Assembly: GCA_030674155.1 (NCBI GenBank)
Contig: CM060317.1
Coordinates: 34,406,409-34,416,408, forward strand
Length of the DNA: 10,000 bases
DNA from: Stramonita haemastoma
Taxonomy: Eukaryota > Mollusca > Gastropoda > Neogastropoda > Muricidae
Reading direction: 5' to 3'
In this document: in pieces, positions 1 to 8,489 of the stretch
How positions within the stretch are numbered: position 1 is the stretch's first letter
Layout: each line of letters opens with the position of its first letter
The notes under the pieces: generated by a model
Told to the model about the DNA's origin: nothing
What the model saw: the letters and a program-made list of their open reading frames with translations, nothing else
Database searches by the model: none
Program-made: the position numbers and the translations under genes

Positions 1-213
1 TGATAAGACATCACCGAGCCTAAGGACGGATTAAAAACAAAAAAAAAAAGGTTGTTGGCTACCAGAATAGAGACAGCTCTCTAAAGAGTGTGACAGTTCA
101 GATTTATCTGTTAGCGCATTTTTACGATGTCTTGAACCATTTCAAGGGTTTTTTTCATCCTGGCTAAAAAATATAGGATTTTAATCATCGGAACTACTGC
201 TAGAGGGTTTTGT

Positions 214-258
214 ACCGGAAGTTAGAGTTGTCACACTTTTTTTTACAATCATGGCGGC
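214..258 (+). promoter_or_regulatory. ETS and YY1 motif pair, candidate core promoter
   Basis: ACCGGAAGT at 214-222 is the optimal ETS/GABP site. ATGGCGGC at 251-258 is the YY1 core, and its upstream bases fit the usual AANATGGCGGC at all but one position. In animals these two motifs mark many CpG-poor and CpG-rich housekeeping promoters, and YY1 sites of this kind often lie at the start of transcription with the ATG in sense orientation. If used here, the transcript would run on the plus strand. The ATG at 251 opens only an 8-codon frame ending in TAG at 274. The region is otherwise AT-rich. No downstream gene is visible, so function is inferred from motifs only. Confidence 0.35.
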
Positions 259-1056
259 GAATTTTGTTTGTTAGTAAAATTCGACAGGCACTATAAGCAT
301 AAACCTGTTTTCTGAGTTGAAAGCACTCACACAGAAAAAACATCAAACCCAATGTACTGATCAATATGAAATAATAAAAATAAGTAGAAATAAAGGTCAG
401 ACTAATTTTTCTCTGATACAGTACTAGTTGCGGCCCTTGTGGTCATATAAAGCCACATCACATCATTCATCCCTTTCAATGCTGATGCTATTTTTTGGAA
501 TTTTTTTTTTCGCACTGCAGTCGTGAGTTTATTATTTTGTAGCATCTTAGTTTTCCAGAAGTTCTTCAAGCGAGAGATATTTGATGGTAATTTCCAAGTT
601 GTTCATAATAAGAAGATCCCAAGAAGTTTTCATGCTCTACAAATAGTAAATTGTGAATTCTTTCATATGAAAGAAACACTGAACGTTTCATCAGTTTCAT
701 ACAAACCACTCTTGACTCACTATTGCGACACGTTGAAAAAAAACCAAAAGATCCCCAGAGTAAAAACTTTGATGGGATTCAACCCATTCAATGGCACAAG
801 TCCCTCCCCCCCCCACCAAAAAAATTTACCCACTGTTCTTCAGAGCTTTGACCGTGCGTGGAGTAAATCGATCTGGAATTGAGATTTGGCCTTCACGTTT
901 CACTTTTGATTTTGGGACGAAGCGGCAGTTATTCATAATATGATAGGGAGATACTGACCCAATGTTTTTATCATCTAAGTATTACGTTTATCTATTGTTT
1001 TTTTTTTGCGACTGAGTACGTATAGCTGGGAAACACAAAAGGGAATAATTTCTACT

Positions 1057-1070
1057 GTTGCCATAGCAAT
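1057..1070 (-). promoter_or_regulatory. X-box (RFX-type) palindrome
   Basis: The minus strand reads ATTGCTATGGCAAC, which fits the RFX X-box consensus RYYNYY-N2-RRNRAC at every position and matches the ideal palindrome GTTGCCATGGCAAC at 12 of 14 bases. RFX factors bind such sites in promoters of ciliary genes in animals. No start site or ciliary gene is visible nearby, so this is a motif match only. Confidence 0.3.
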
Positions 1071-1760
1071 AATTGTAAAACAAATGCAGATGTTTTGTTA
1101 CGTGTTCGCTCTGATAGCAAAAAGTGATTCTGGATGGAGTGGTCTGGAGGCATTTTGTTCAGAAAGGGCGTGAACCTATGTTTTGTAAAGTTTCCTGTGA
1201 GAAACAGGATTCCTTTTGCTGTTTGTGTATTTATTCGTGCATTGGTTAAGAGTATGCTTGTGTTTACTTGATTCCTGCATATGTATAAACTCCACAAAAT
1301 AAAACAATGCGGATATATTTAGTTCTTCTCCTGTTTTGTTTTTAACTTTTCTTAGATTTTTTTTTTTTCTGTAAACTTGCCTTAAAGTTTCACCAGTCAA
1401 TAGCTTTGAAGCTGTGTTTTCCCATCTTTTTTCCTCTTTTAGAACATTAAAACGACAGTCTGAGTTGCCTATAGATCACGAAACACCTGGGTATTTTTTT
1501 GAATTGATGTTTTTAGTTTTAAATTGGTTACAATTGCTTACCGTTGTCTCTTTTTTTCATTGCTTTTCTTCCTTTCTCCTGAAGTCTCTTTTTGGGTTTT
1601 TTCTATTTTGTGTAAGTAGGGATTTTTTTGGTGCCAAACTTTTCCTTTCCAAGTAATAACCTTTCCCTTACTTGTACTTGTTATGGTTGAGGAAACAAGA
1701 GTACAGTGTGCCTTCCACGAATTCAAGACGGTTGCATGCGAACGTTCAGGTTTTGGTGGG

Positions 1761-1787
1761 TTTTTTTTTTTTTTTTTTTTTTTTTTT
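1761..1787. repeat. poly-T run, 27 bp
   Basis: An unbroken run of 27 T follows GGTGGG. It could be the reverse-strand poly-A tail of an old retrocopy, but no element body can be recognised to its right, which is the side where the body would lie, so it is listed as a homopolymer. Confidence 0.9.
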
Positions 1788-1848
1788 ACATTCTACTTCT
1801 TCTCAACACATATAGGGCTGCGATAGCTACAGTAAAACTACAGCTGTC

Positions 1849-1862
1849 ATATATATTATATA

Positions 1863-1923
<61 letters not shown>

Positions 1924-1987
1924 TGTATGTATGTATGTATGTATGTATGTATGTATGTATGTATGTATGTATGTATGTATATATATA
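1849..1987. repeat. (AT)15 and (GTAT)21 compound microsatellite
   Basis: An imperfect AT tract begins near 1849 and becomes a clean (AT)15 at 1867-1896. It is followed by 21 uninterrupted GTAT units at 1897-1980 and a short TATA tail to 1987. The near-perfect state suggests it is young and variable. The open frame on the minus strand here (repeating Tyr-Ile-His-Thr) is an artefact of the 4-bp unit. AT tracts of this length can extrude cruciforms. Confidence 0.95.
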
Positions 1988-2186
1988 AACATGGCCAGAA
2001 CAAAAGAAATGATGAATGATTTTGACGTTTTCGTTCTCTGCTTCAGTATACTTGTATCTTTCTTCAGTTGAGGTAAAGTGCAACTACACTAGCACAGAAG
2101 ACTGTTATGGCCTAGCTGAGTATAATTTGAAATAACCAATGGTATTAGTATTTTTGTTATTTTCACTATGATGGTTTATATTACGC

Positions 2187-2268
2187 TTGTGTGTGTGTGG
2201 TGTGTGTGTGTGTGTGTGTGTGTGTGGTGTGTTGTGTGTGTGTGTGTGTGGTGTGTGTGTGTGTGTGT
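2187..2268. repeat. interrupted (TG)n microsatellite
   Basis: A TG array of about 80 bp is broken by several extra G or T bases (GGTG, GTTG). The interruptions suggest an older array than the GTAT block to its left. It is in inverted orientation to the CA arrays at 2440-2840. Confidence 0.95.
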
Positions 2269-2430
2269 TTTGTGCTATTTCATCAGGTTTTGTACATTGT
2301 TTTACTGCCATTGTTACGATCACCATTGCTACCAAAATGGCAGCCTACATGTATGTGGTTCTCCCACCTCCCTCATTCCATCCCACCTACACACGATAAT
2401 ATACATACATAGGCACATAAACATGAACAC
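2269..2430. other. short single-copy spacer between TG and CA arrays
   Basis: About 160 bp of mixed sequence separates the TG array from the CA-rich region. It holds no recognisable gene or motif beyond short CA-rich words near its right end. Confidence 0.6.
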
Positions 2431-2868
<438 letters not shown>

Positions 2869-2964
2869 CTGACTTACGTCGGTGGCTGGTTACAGCAAAC
2901 GTACCCCCTGGCTGAAATGAGGGGCAAGAAGTGTTGGTCAACATGTCCACAAACACCCCACCCT

Positions 2965-2981
2965 GTCTCTCTCTCTCTCTC
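2965..2981. repeat. short (TC)n tract
   Basis: About eight TC units lie in otherwise mixed sequence. Confidence 0.85.
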
Positions 2982-3118
2982 AATGCAAAAAATTTGGTGC
3001 AGAAAAAGACTTCAGAAAGCAAGTGCACGCATGCACCTAGCCAAGCCAAGCCAACCCACATGCTTGCATCGCATCGGAATCAGGACTGTCAAGGTCACTC
3101 TGCCCCAGTCCTCCCCAC

Positions 3119-3141
3119 CTCACCCCACCCCACCCCACCCA
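3119..3141. repeat. (CACCC)n pentamer tract
   Basis: Four CACCC units in a row are followed by a degenerate copy. CACCC is also the core of KLF/Sp1-type binding sites, but a tandem run is more simply explained by slippage. Confidence 0.8.
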
Positions 3142-3213
3142 ACCCAGCTGCCAACATTACGAACAAATGATATGAAGTTCCTCAAAGCTGGAATAAAAGC
3201 TGACTCCTTCAGT

Positions 3214-3218
3214 CCTTC

Positions 3219-3267
<49 letters not shown>

Positions 3268-3309
3268 TTCCTTCCTTCCTTCCTTCCTTCCTTCCTTCCT
3301 TCCTTCCTT
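3214..3309. repeat. (TTTC)n-(TTCC)n polypyrimidine tract
   Basis: Roughly 95 bp are purely pyrimidine on the plus strand. About eleven TTTC units run to near 3264 and then change to about eleven TTCC units to 3309. Long homopurine-homopyrimidine tracts with internal mirror symmetry can form intramolecular triplexes. The open frames over it (Phe-Leu-Ser on one strand, Arg-Lys-Glu-Gly on the other) are repeat artefacts. Confidence 0.95.
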
Positions 3310-3310
3310 T

Positions 3311-4835
3311 CCATCACACCAAAAAAAACCCCTGTCCTCATAGCTGAAAGTTTTTGTCAATTTCTTCACCGAAGACAAGAAAACCAAATTAAGCCTTTCC
3401 TATAAAAAAAATATTATAAATGAAATTTTGATATATTTTGAATGTTGCCCTTTAAAATAGTGTACGGGTTGCCCTTTTTCTGGTAAAAAAAAAAAATGAA
3501 AGGGAGATAATATCTCACTGATCATGAAGATATCACTGTGGCGTTTTAAGACTGGATAACAACATAAGTAAAAAGAGAGCTGTTCTGAACTATAAATAGA
3601 TCAAAAGAAGCTGAATGAATCCTACTGTTTTAAGGCTGAGTCAAATTACAAAAAAGGATGAGTCAAATTTTTAAAAAAATTGCGAAAAGAATTCATGAAG
3701 ATGCTATACAAAGATAACTAAATATCTGCCAAAGACAAACATTATCAAGTTTAACTATTCCCATGAGAGTGTCATCACTCGAAGAATACTCTACAAACTA
3801 AGTATTACCATTCCTACAGGACACCAAAAGAGGCAGGGCAACATTCTGTATCCCAATGATGATAGGCAAACACTGGGAGAGATTTTTGTTATTCTAAATC
3901 ATAAACAAAAATAAATCCCCAGAGCAAGAACTTCAATGAGAAAATGCTTCTTTGAGCCACGGATACCAGCGTTAAAATCCAGAATAGTGTCTATAGAATT
4001 ACTACGATCTTCTATGACTATGTTCTTCTATGAATAGTTCCTTCTAAGGACACACGTTTGTGACTCTTTCAAATCTTAACATTCTCCAAAAAAAAAAAAT
4101 GACTCACCACAGGAACGGAAGAGTAAATAAAATTTAAGATACCGAGCCCAATTTCAGACCAGGAGATCAAAGACGACGAACTTTAAATTTTTTATATATA
4201 ATAACTTTGACTTATATAGAAGAAGCTGAAACTATGCTTGAATAAAGTCTGACTTTTCAGTTTTACGACAAAATATCATGACTTTAAAATACCGTTGAAC
4301 TAAAATTATCTGAGCACAATCAGGGCATAGCAGATAATCTGCAGAGTGGAGCAGGCAATGTAAGCAATCCCAACGCTGTCAAAAACTCAGTGTCAGTTTA
4401 TAAAGAAAGAATCAAGGACCCTGAAACAGTCCACATGCGGTACCAGACAACTGCTAAATTTTACAAAATTAAAAGAATATACACAGTCTCCTGTACCGAC
4501 TGAAAAATGTTAGAACCATTTCATAACTAGCTTCTGGTATGTCCACAAGTTTTGTTTTTTTTTACGTACGTGAGTTTATAACAAAACATTTGCTTGTTCA
4601 TATGCACACATGCATGGGTGCACAGTGCATGTGCCTGTATAATTATGTTCCAATGTACATGCATAATAAGAAAACGGCAGGCAATAATGAAATGGAATAA
4701 TAAAGCTGTTAGTTGGAAAATAAAAAAAAAGTATGACCAAATGAATAATCAAATAGAATAAAAAGAACTTTTAATGTAGAAATGAGTAAAGGTACTGACA
4801 GATACACAAACCATGTGCTGCATCTTCGTCCTCTC

Positions 4836-4838
<3 letters not shown>
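3311..4838. other. AT-rich single-copy DNA, no gene recognised
   Basis: About 1.5 kb of AT-rich DNA holds no long open frame and no recognisable protein, RNA gene or repeat family. Stops are frequent in all frames. The items seen are a CTATAAATAG site and two AP-1 sites at 3590-3665, listed separately, and a run of alternating purine-pyrimidine words with small inverted repeats around 4600-4670. It is probably intergenic or intronic. Confidence 0.6.
3590..3665 (+). promoter_or_regulatory. MEF2/TATA-like site with paired AP-1 sites
   Basis: CTATAAATAG at 3590-3599 fits both the MEF2 consensus CTAWWWWTAG and a consensus TATA box. TGAGTCA, the optimal AP-1 heptamer, occurs at 3637-3643 and again at 3659-3665. 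The two starts are 22 bp apart, close to two helical turns, and both are followed by AAATT, so the 12-bp word may be a small duplication. AP-1 and MEF2 sites commonly co-occur in activity-dependent enhancers. There is no nearby gene to support function, and AT-rich DNA makes the first motif fairly likely by chance. Confidence 0.25.
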
Positions 4839-5148
<310 letters not shown>

Positions 5149-5550
5149 CATGTCAGTAAATAATATAGTTCTGACAGATAAAAATCATATCAACACAGTT
5201 AGCATTTTTGAATAAAACCATCAGAAAGCTTCGCTTTTGCAGACGACGCTGATATCTTTGACCAACACTGGACCAGAGTGCCCAGCTTGTCAGAAACCCC
5301 GGACGAATCATCCACAAGATTGCATGCTGTGATATGAGAAATATGACGCTGAGACCAGAGGTGAGAGGACTAACCAAAAATAATGCTCTAGGAATTAGAC
5401 TTTCTTCAATTATTTTCTAACTGTAACTGGGTACATGTATACCAAATCCTGAAGTGTAGATAAAAATCAAGAAAAAAAAAATCTAAACCCTAATCTGTTG
5501 TGTGCTTTTCCGTGGAGACCAGATTGAAGAGATAGTAAAGACCACCACCA
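5149..5550. other. single-copy DNA with a doubtful reverse-transcriptase-like motif
   Basis: No gene is recognised. A 41-codon plus-strand frame at 5212-5334 reads Phe-Ala-Phe-Ala-Asp-Asp-Ala-Asp-Ile at 5233-5256, which resembles the FADD/YADD catalytic motif of reverse transcriptases. The sequence after it does not follow any retroelement family I know, and other frames are also open for 40-50 codons. It may be a chance match or a decayed LINE scrap. Confidence 0.4.
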
Positions 5551-5558
5551 CTACCCTC

Positions 5559-5680
5559 AAAAAAAAAAGAAAAAAAAGAAAAAAAAAAAGAAAAGCAGTA
5601 CGAGTAAAACAGAAAACAAAAATAACAACCAAACAACACCCCCCCCAAAAAAAAAAAAAACACCCCCAACCCCCCAAAAA
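5559..5680. repeat. A-rich and C/A low-complexity tracts
   Basis: An A-rich tract with scattered G (5559-5594) is followed by C8 (5639-5646), A14 (5647-5660) and further short C and A runs. The lysine-rich open frame across it is an artefact of base composition. Confidence 0.9.
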
Positions 5681-5837
5681 ACTAATAAACAAAAACCACG
5701 ACTGAAATATCCATCAAAACAATTTTTTTTTAAATATGTAAACTCTGTAAAACTTAGTGTCTCTTTTTTTTCTCACAATCATTAATTATATTCCAACGTT
5801 TTACTCTCAAATGCTCAGATGAAACCCAACACACCAC

Positions 5838-5905
5838 TAGCACACAATACACACACACACCACACACCACACACACACACCACACCACACACACACACAC
5901 ACACC

Positions 5906-5937
<32 letters not shown>

Positions 5938-6085
5938 ACACCACTCACCACCCACAACCACATCACCACACACACACACACCCACACACACAACACACAC
6001 ACACACCACACACACACACACACACACACTACAATCACACGTACACAAACACACACACACGTAAACACACACAGTAAACAAAAAT
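5838..6085. repeat. interrupted (CA)n array with a C31 run
   Basis: A CA array full of ACC interruptions surrounds an unbroken run of 31 C at 5907-5937. The interruptions recur as CACCAC or CCACAC words, suggesting the C run grew from CAC slippage. The Pro-His-Thr and Gly-Val-Cys frames over it are artefacts. C runs this long are often misjudged in assemblies, so its exact length should not be trusted. Confidence 0.93.
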
Positions 6086-6100
6086 ACACACGCAATCCAA

Positions 6101-6120
6101 CCCCCCCCCCCCCCCCCCCC
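6101..6120. repeat. C20 run
   Basis: An uninterrupted run of 20 C, one of four C runs of 16 or more within 1.1 kb. Confidence 0.9.
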
Positions 6121-6251
6121 TGCAACACGTTAAAACTACAGTCCACTCTTTTGTCTCACACTTAGGCAAGGGGAGAATGGCTGGCTTCAATCATGGGCAC
6201 TGAGAAGGCGCCAAAAACCAGACTCCCCTACTGCTATACCTACATCCCCTA

Positions 6252-6292
6252 CCCCCCCCCCCCCCCCTTCTCCACCCTCTCTCTCTCTCTCT
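6252..6292. repeat. C16 run with short (CT)n
   Basis: Sixteen C at 6252-6267 are followed by mixed pyrimidines and about seven CT units ending near 6292. Confidence 0.88.
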
Positions 6293-6313
6293 GTCCCAAT
6301 CAGGCGGCGCCAT

Positions 6314-6353
6314 GGGGGTTGGGCAGAGGAGGGAGAAGGGGGTGGGGGGGGGG
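6314..6353 (+). other. canonical G-quadruplex motif
   Basis: The plus strand has G runs of 5, 3, 3, 5 and 10, separated by loops of 2, 7, 4 and 1 bases. This satisfies the standard G3+ with loops of 1-7 rule with a run to spare. The flanking C16 and CT tracts put G-rich DNA on the opposite strand just upstream. Folding is predicted from the motif only. Confidence 0.5.
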
Positions 6354-6463
6354 AGGCGCAGTGACAACTGATTAATTGACCTGTCCTCTGCAATCGTCGC
6401 CTTCATCTGTATCTTTACACATACAGGCGCAACAGCAAAGTAAGCAAAACACATACAGGTTTT

Positions 6464-6612
6464 CGCTTCACTCCCCCTCCCCCCCTCCCCTCTACCCTTA
6501 CCCCCTTTACTTTACTTCTCTGCCCCCTCTTCCCCTCCCCCCCTCTCTCTCTCTCCACTCCCCTGCCATGGCTATCACACTCTCTCTCTCTCTCTCTTCA
6601 CCCCGCCCCCTT
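6464..6612. repeat. polypyrimidine (C/T-rich) low-complexity region
   Basis: About 150 bp are almost entirely pyrimidine, with C5-C7 runs, CCCTTACCC words and (TC)n tracts near 6541-6556 and 6580-6598. The open frame here encodes Ser-Pro-Leu low-complexity protein with no known domain and I do not regard it as a gene. Confidence 0.85.
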
Positions 6613-6662
6613 CTTTGTTGTTTCCTTTTTTGTACCACACTGTCTGTGTCTAGTTCTCAGCA

Positions 6663-6689
6663 CCATTGGCTTAGGTCAATTTCAGGTCA
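6663..6689. promoter_or_regulatory. NF-Y (CCAAT) box next to a perfect DR5 nuclear-receptor element
   Basis: Two exact AGGTCA half-sites lie in direct repeat at 6673-6678 and 6684-6689 with a 5-base spacer. This is the DR5 arrangement bound by retinoic-acid receptor/RXR heterodimers in animals. One base to the left, 6663-6671 fits the NF-Y consensus RRCCAATSR perfectly on the minus strand. Molluscs and other bilaterians encode RXR, and many encode RAR, so use as a hormone-responsive element is plausible. No adjacent gene can be seen, so the target is unknown. The evidence is motif quality and the unusual adjacency only. Confidence 0.4.
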
Positions 6690-6751
6690 CTTTTTTTCCG
6701 TTTGGTCTTTTCGGCCACACACACCTGCTTTAGAAAACCCCACTTTTTTCC

Positions 6752-6771
6752 TTTTTTTTTTTTTTTTTTTT
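6752..6771. repeat. poly-T run, 20 bp
   Basis: Twenty T in a row follow TTTTTTCC. No retroelement body is recognised on either side. Confidence 0.88.
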
Positions 6772-7355
6772 ACATGACTTTTATTATCATAATCACACAC
6801 GTACTAAAGCATCCACACAAAAATAAAAAATCCAATTTTTGAGAAAGACCACGTCTCTGTCTCAAAAGTCATGTGATTTTGCACAAATCCGGTAGGCTTG
6901 AAATTAAACCAAAAAAAAAATCAGCAAACGCTGTACTCCCCCCCCCCCCCCCCCCCTAGTCCTTTGCCGTACGCCTGCTAGCTTCCTAACTGCAATATAC
7001 ATGCGTGGGGTCAACGCTGTAGGAACACAAGCAATCCTCATTTGATGATCATTTCCAACTTTCTCGTGACTACCTGGTATTGCTCTATGTCCTCAATCCC
7101 CAAAACAAATGCACAGTGCATTTTTCATACTTTATAAAATTTGTGAAAATCAACAAAAATGTTTCGACAGTCACTCTACACAAGATACTACATTACCCTC
7201 AAGCTAACACAGGAGTGTAGCCTTCTCATCCAAGTACCCTACCCCCCCCCTGTCTGTCTCTGGTAGACCTACATGGGTCTCCCCTTCCCTTCGTAAGTCT
7301 TCCAATGGCTCGTATGACGCATATCTGAATACGAAATTAGCTAGCATGTTGCACT
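6772..7355. other. single-copy DNA with a C19 run, no gene recognised
   Basis: Mixed sequence without a recognisable gene. It holds a run of 19 C at 6938-6956 and a shorter one at about 7242-7249. The strand opposite the C runs is G-quadruplex prone. No RNA gene or transposon was recognised. Confidence 0.6.

Positions 7356-7415
<60 letters not shown>
7356..7415. repeat. (GA)n microsatellite, first of three
   Basis: About 60 bp of GA with one extra A near its start. It lies about 236 bp before the next GA array and shares its right flank (7416-7458) with the third GA array. Confidence 0.95.
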
Positions 7416-7419
<4 letters not shown>

Positions 7420-7458
7420 GGTCTTATTTTTAGCTACTTAATTTCACATATTCAGACA
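7416..7458 (+). repeat. 43-bp GA-flank repeat, copy A
   Basis: This segment matches 7930-7971 at roughly four of five positions, sharing the words TTGGGTCT, ATTTTTAGCTAC and ATATTCAGACA in the same order and each directly after a GA array. In copy B the segment leads straight into SINE sequence, whereas here the match stops after CAGACA. It may be the remains of a second copy of a repeat carrying an internal GA tract. Confidence 0.6.
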
Positions 7459-7589
7459 ACGAGGATAAGTGAGAGAAACAACAAACTGAGAGACCTTTAG
7501 AAGTGTGAAAGTCCGACTTCATTTCATAACAATGGTGGTAAACTTCATCAAAGCAGCTTTACTAAAGTGTACAATAAATTAGCATAATT

Positions 7590-7591
<2 letters not shown>

Positions 7592-7660
<69 letters not shown>

Positions 7661-7703
7661 GAGAGAGAGAGAGAGAACACTGAACACTGAACACTGAACA
7701 CTG
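7592..7703. repeat. (GA)n array followed by (AACACTG)4
   Basis: A GA array of about 85 bp with several GGA breaks (7592-7675) runs directly into four perfect 7-bp units AACACTG at 7676-7703. The right flank does not match the other two GA arrays. Confidence 0.93.
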
Positions 7704-7831
7704 AAATGCTTTAATGTACTTCGGCCATTGGCCACAATACAAGCAACAAAAATAAAGAGGGTGGGTGGTGGTGTGGTGATGACACATATCCTCATAATAA
7801 CTGTTAGCATTTACATATATACAAATAGTAG

Positions 7832-8036
<205 letters not shown>

Positions 8037-8050
8037 CCCCATCAGCATAA

Positions 8051-8236
8051 TGGCCTAGACTTGAACACTACAAAAAAAACCCATCAAAAGTACTATACAG
8101 TATGAAGGCACAGATAAACAACAATCACATCTTAACCAGCAACATATCTGAACTAATTATTCTTAAAAAAAAAAAAAAAGCTACACGTTTTAAATACCTT
8201 GGTTCTGTTATAACTGATGGCAAAACATCCACTACA
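8051..8236 (+). pseudogene. decayed non-LTR retrotransposon reverse-transcriptase fragment
   Basis: A plus-strand frame without an evident start runs from 8051 to a TAA at 8237-8239. Its end reads Phe-Lys-Tyr-Leu-Gly-Ser-Val-Ile-Thr-Asp-Gly-Lys (8189-8224), which fits the conserved 'FKYLGS.IT.DG' block found after the catalytic domain in many LINE reverse transcriptases. About 45 bases downstream, in the same frame but after two stops, Leu-Thr-Ser-Gln-Lys recalls the 'LTS.K' motif that usually follows. A 15-base A run at 8165-8179 gives five lysines before the motif. No FADD box, endonuclease or intact 5' part is present. What is seen is a short motif match with stops; assignment to LINEs is inferred, and the clade cannot be told. 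Confidence 0.5.
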
Positions 8237-8346
8237 TAAACTGGAATGCAAAGCAAAATATGATCCAGCTTGACATCTCAAAAGACAGATGCATAACAAA
8301 ACAACTAGACATTGAACTTTGACCATGTTACAGCAGACCACTTTTT

Positions 8347-8378
<32 letters not shown>
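8347..8378. repeat. (TTTC)8 microsatellite
   Basis: About eight TTTC units, the same motif as the left half of the 3214-3309 tract. It ends in TTCTTTTATAT. Confidence 0.92.
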
Positions 8379-8379
<1 letters not shown>

Positions 8380-8489
8380 TTTTATATCGAGGATAATGGA
8401 ATAAGCACACATGTGCTTTTTTATATCCAGTCCCCGTGTGTATGCAGTTTTTGTCAATCTTGTAATCTATTCCCACCGGCACACAATGG

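Larger units (their letters stand above)
1..1760. other. AT-rich single-copy DNA, no gene recognised
   Basis: This stretch is AT-rich with many short T and A runs and no recognisable protein. The longest open frame, about 523-882 on the plus strand, has no ATG at its beginning, crosses a C8 run and an A7 run, and shows no conserved motif. A good-looking splice acceptor (pyrimidine run then CAG) ends near 520 and another near 420, but neither leads into a convincing exon. The only items I can pick out are the motif pair at 214-258 and the X-box at 1057-1070, listed separately. It is probably intergenic or intronic. Confidence 0.6.

Noticed and set aside
523..882. 119-codon plus-strand open frame
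   Set aside because: It begins with GTG rather than ATG, crosses C8 and A7 homopolymers, has no recognisable motif, and no good splice sites bracket it. Open frames of this size are expected in 10 kb.
4603..4633. Imperfect inverted repeat of TGCACACATGCA and GTGCATGTGC
   Set aside because: It is short and needs a bulge to pair. Alternating purine-pyrimidine DNA gives such matches often.
6376..6777. 133-codon plus-strand frame with an ATG
   Set aside because: The composition is Ser/Pro/Leu low complexity imposed by pyrimidine tracts, it ends in a poly-T run, and there is no domain.
7751..7779. AATAAA followed by a GT-rich element as a poly-A site
   Set aside because: The GT-rich stretch begins only two bases after the hexamer, too close for the usual cleavage-site spacing, and no gene leads into it on the plus strand.
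8403..8418. Small palindrome AAGCACA-CA-TGTGCTT
   Set aside because: A 7-bp stem with a 2-base loop is too short to distinguish from chance in CA/TG-rich DNA.
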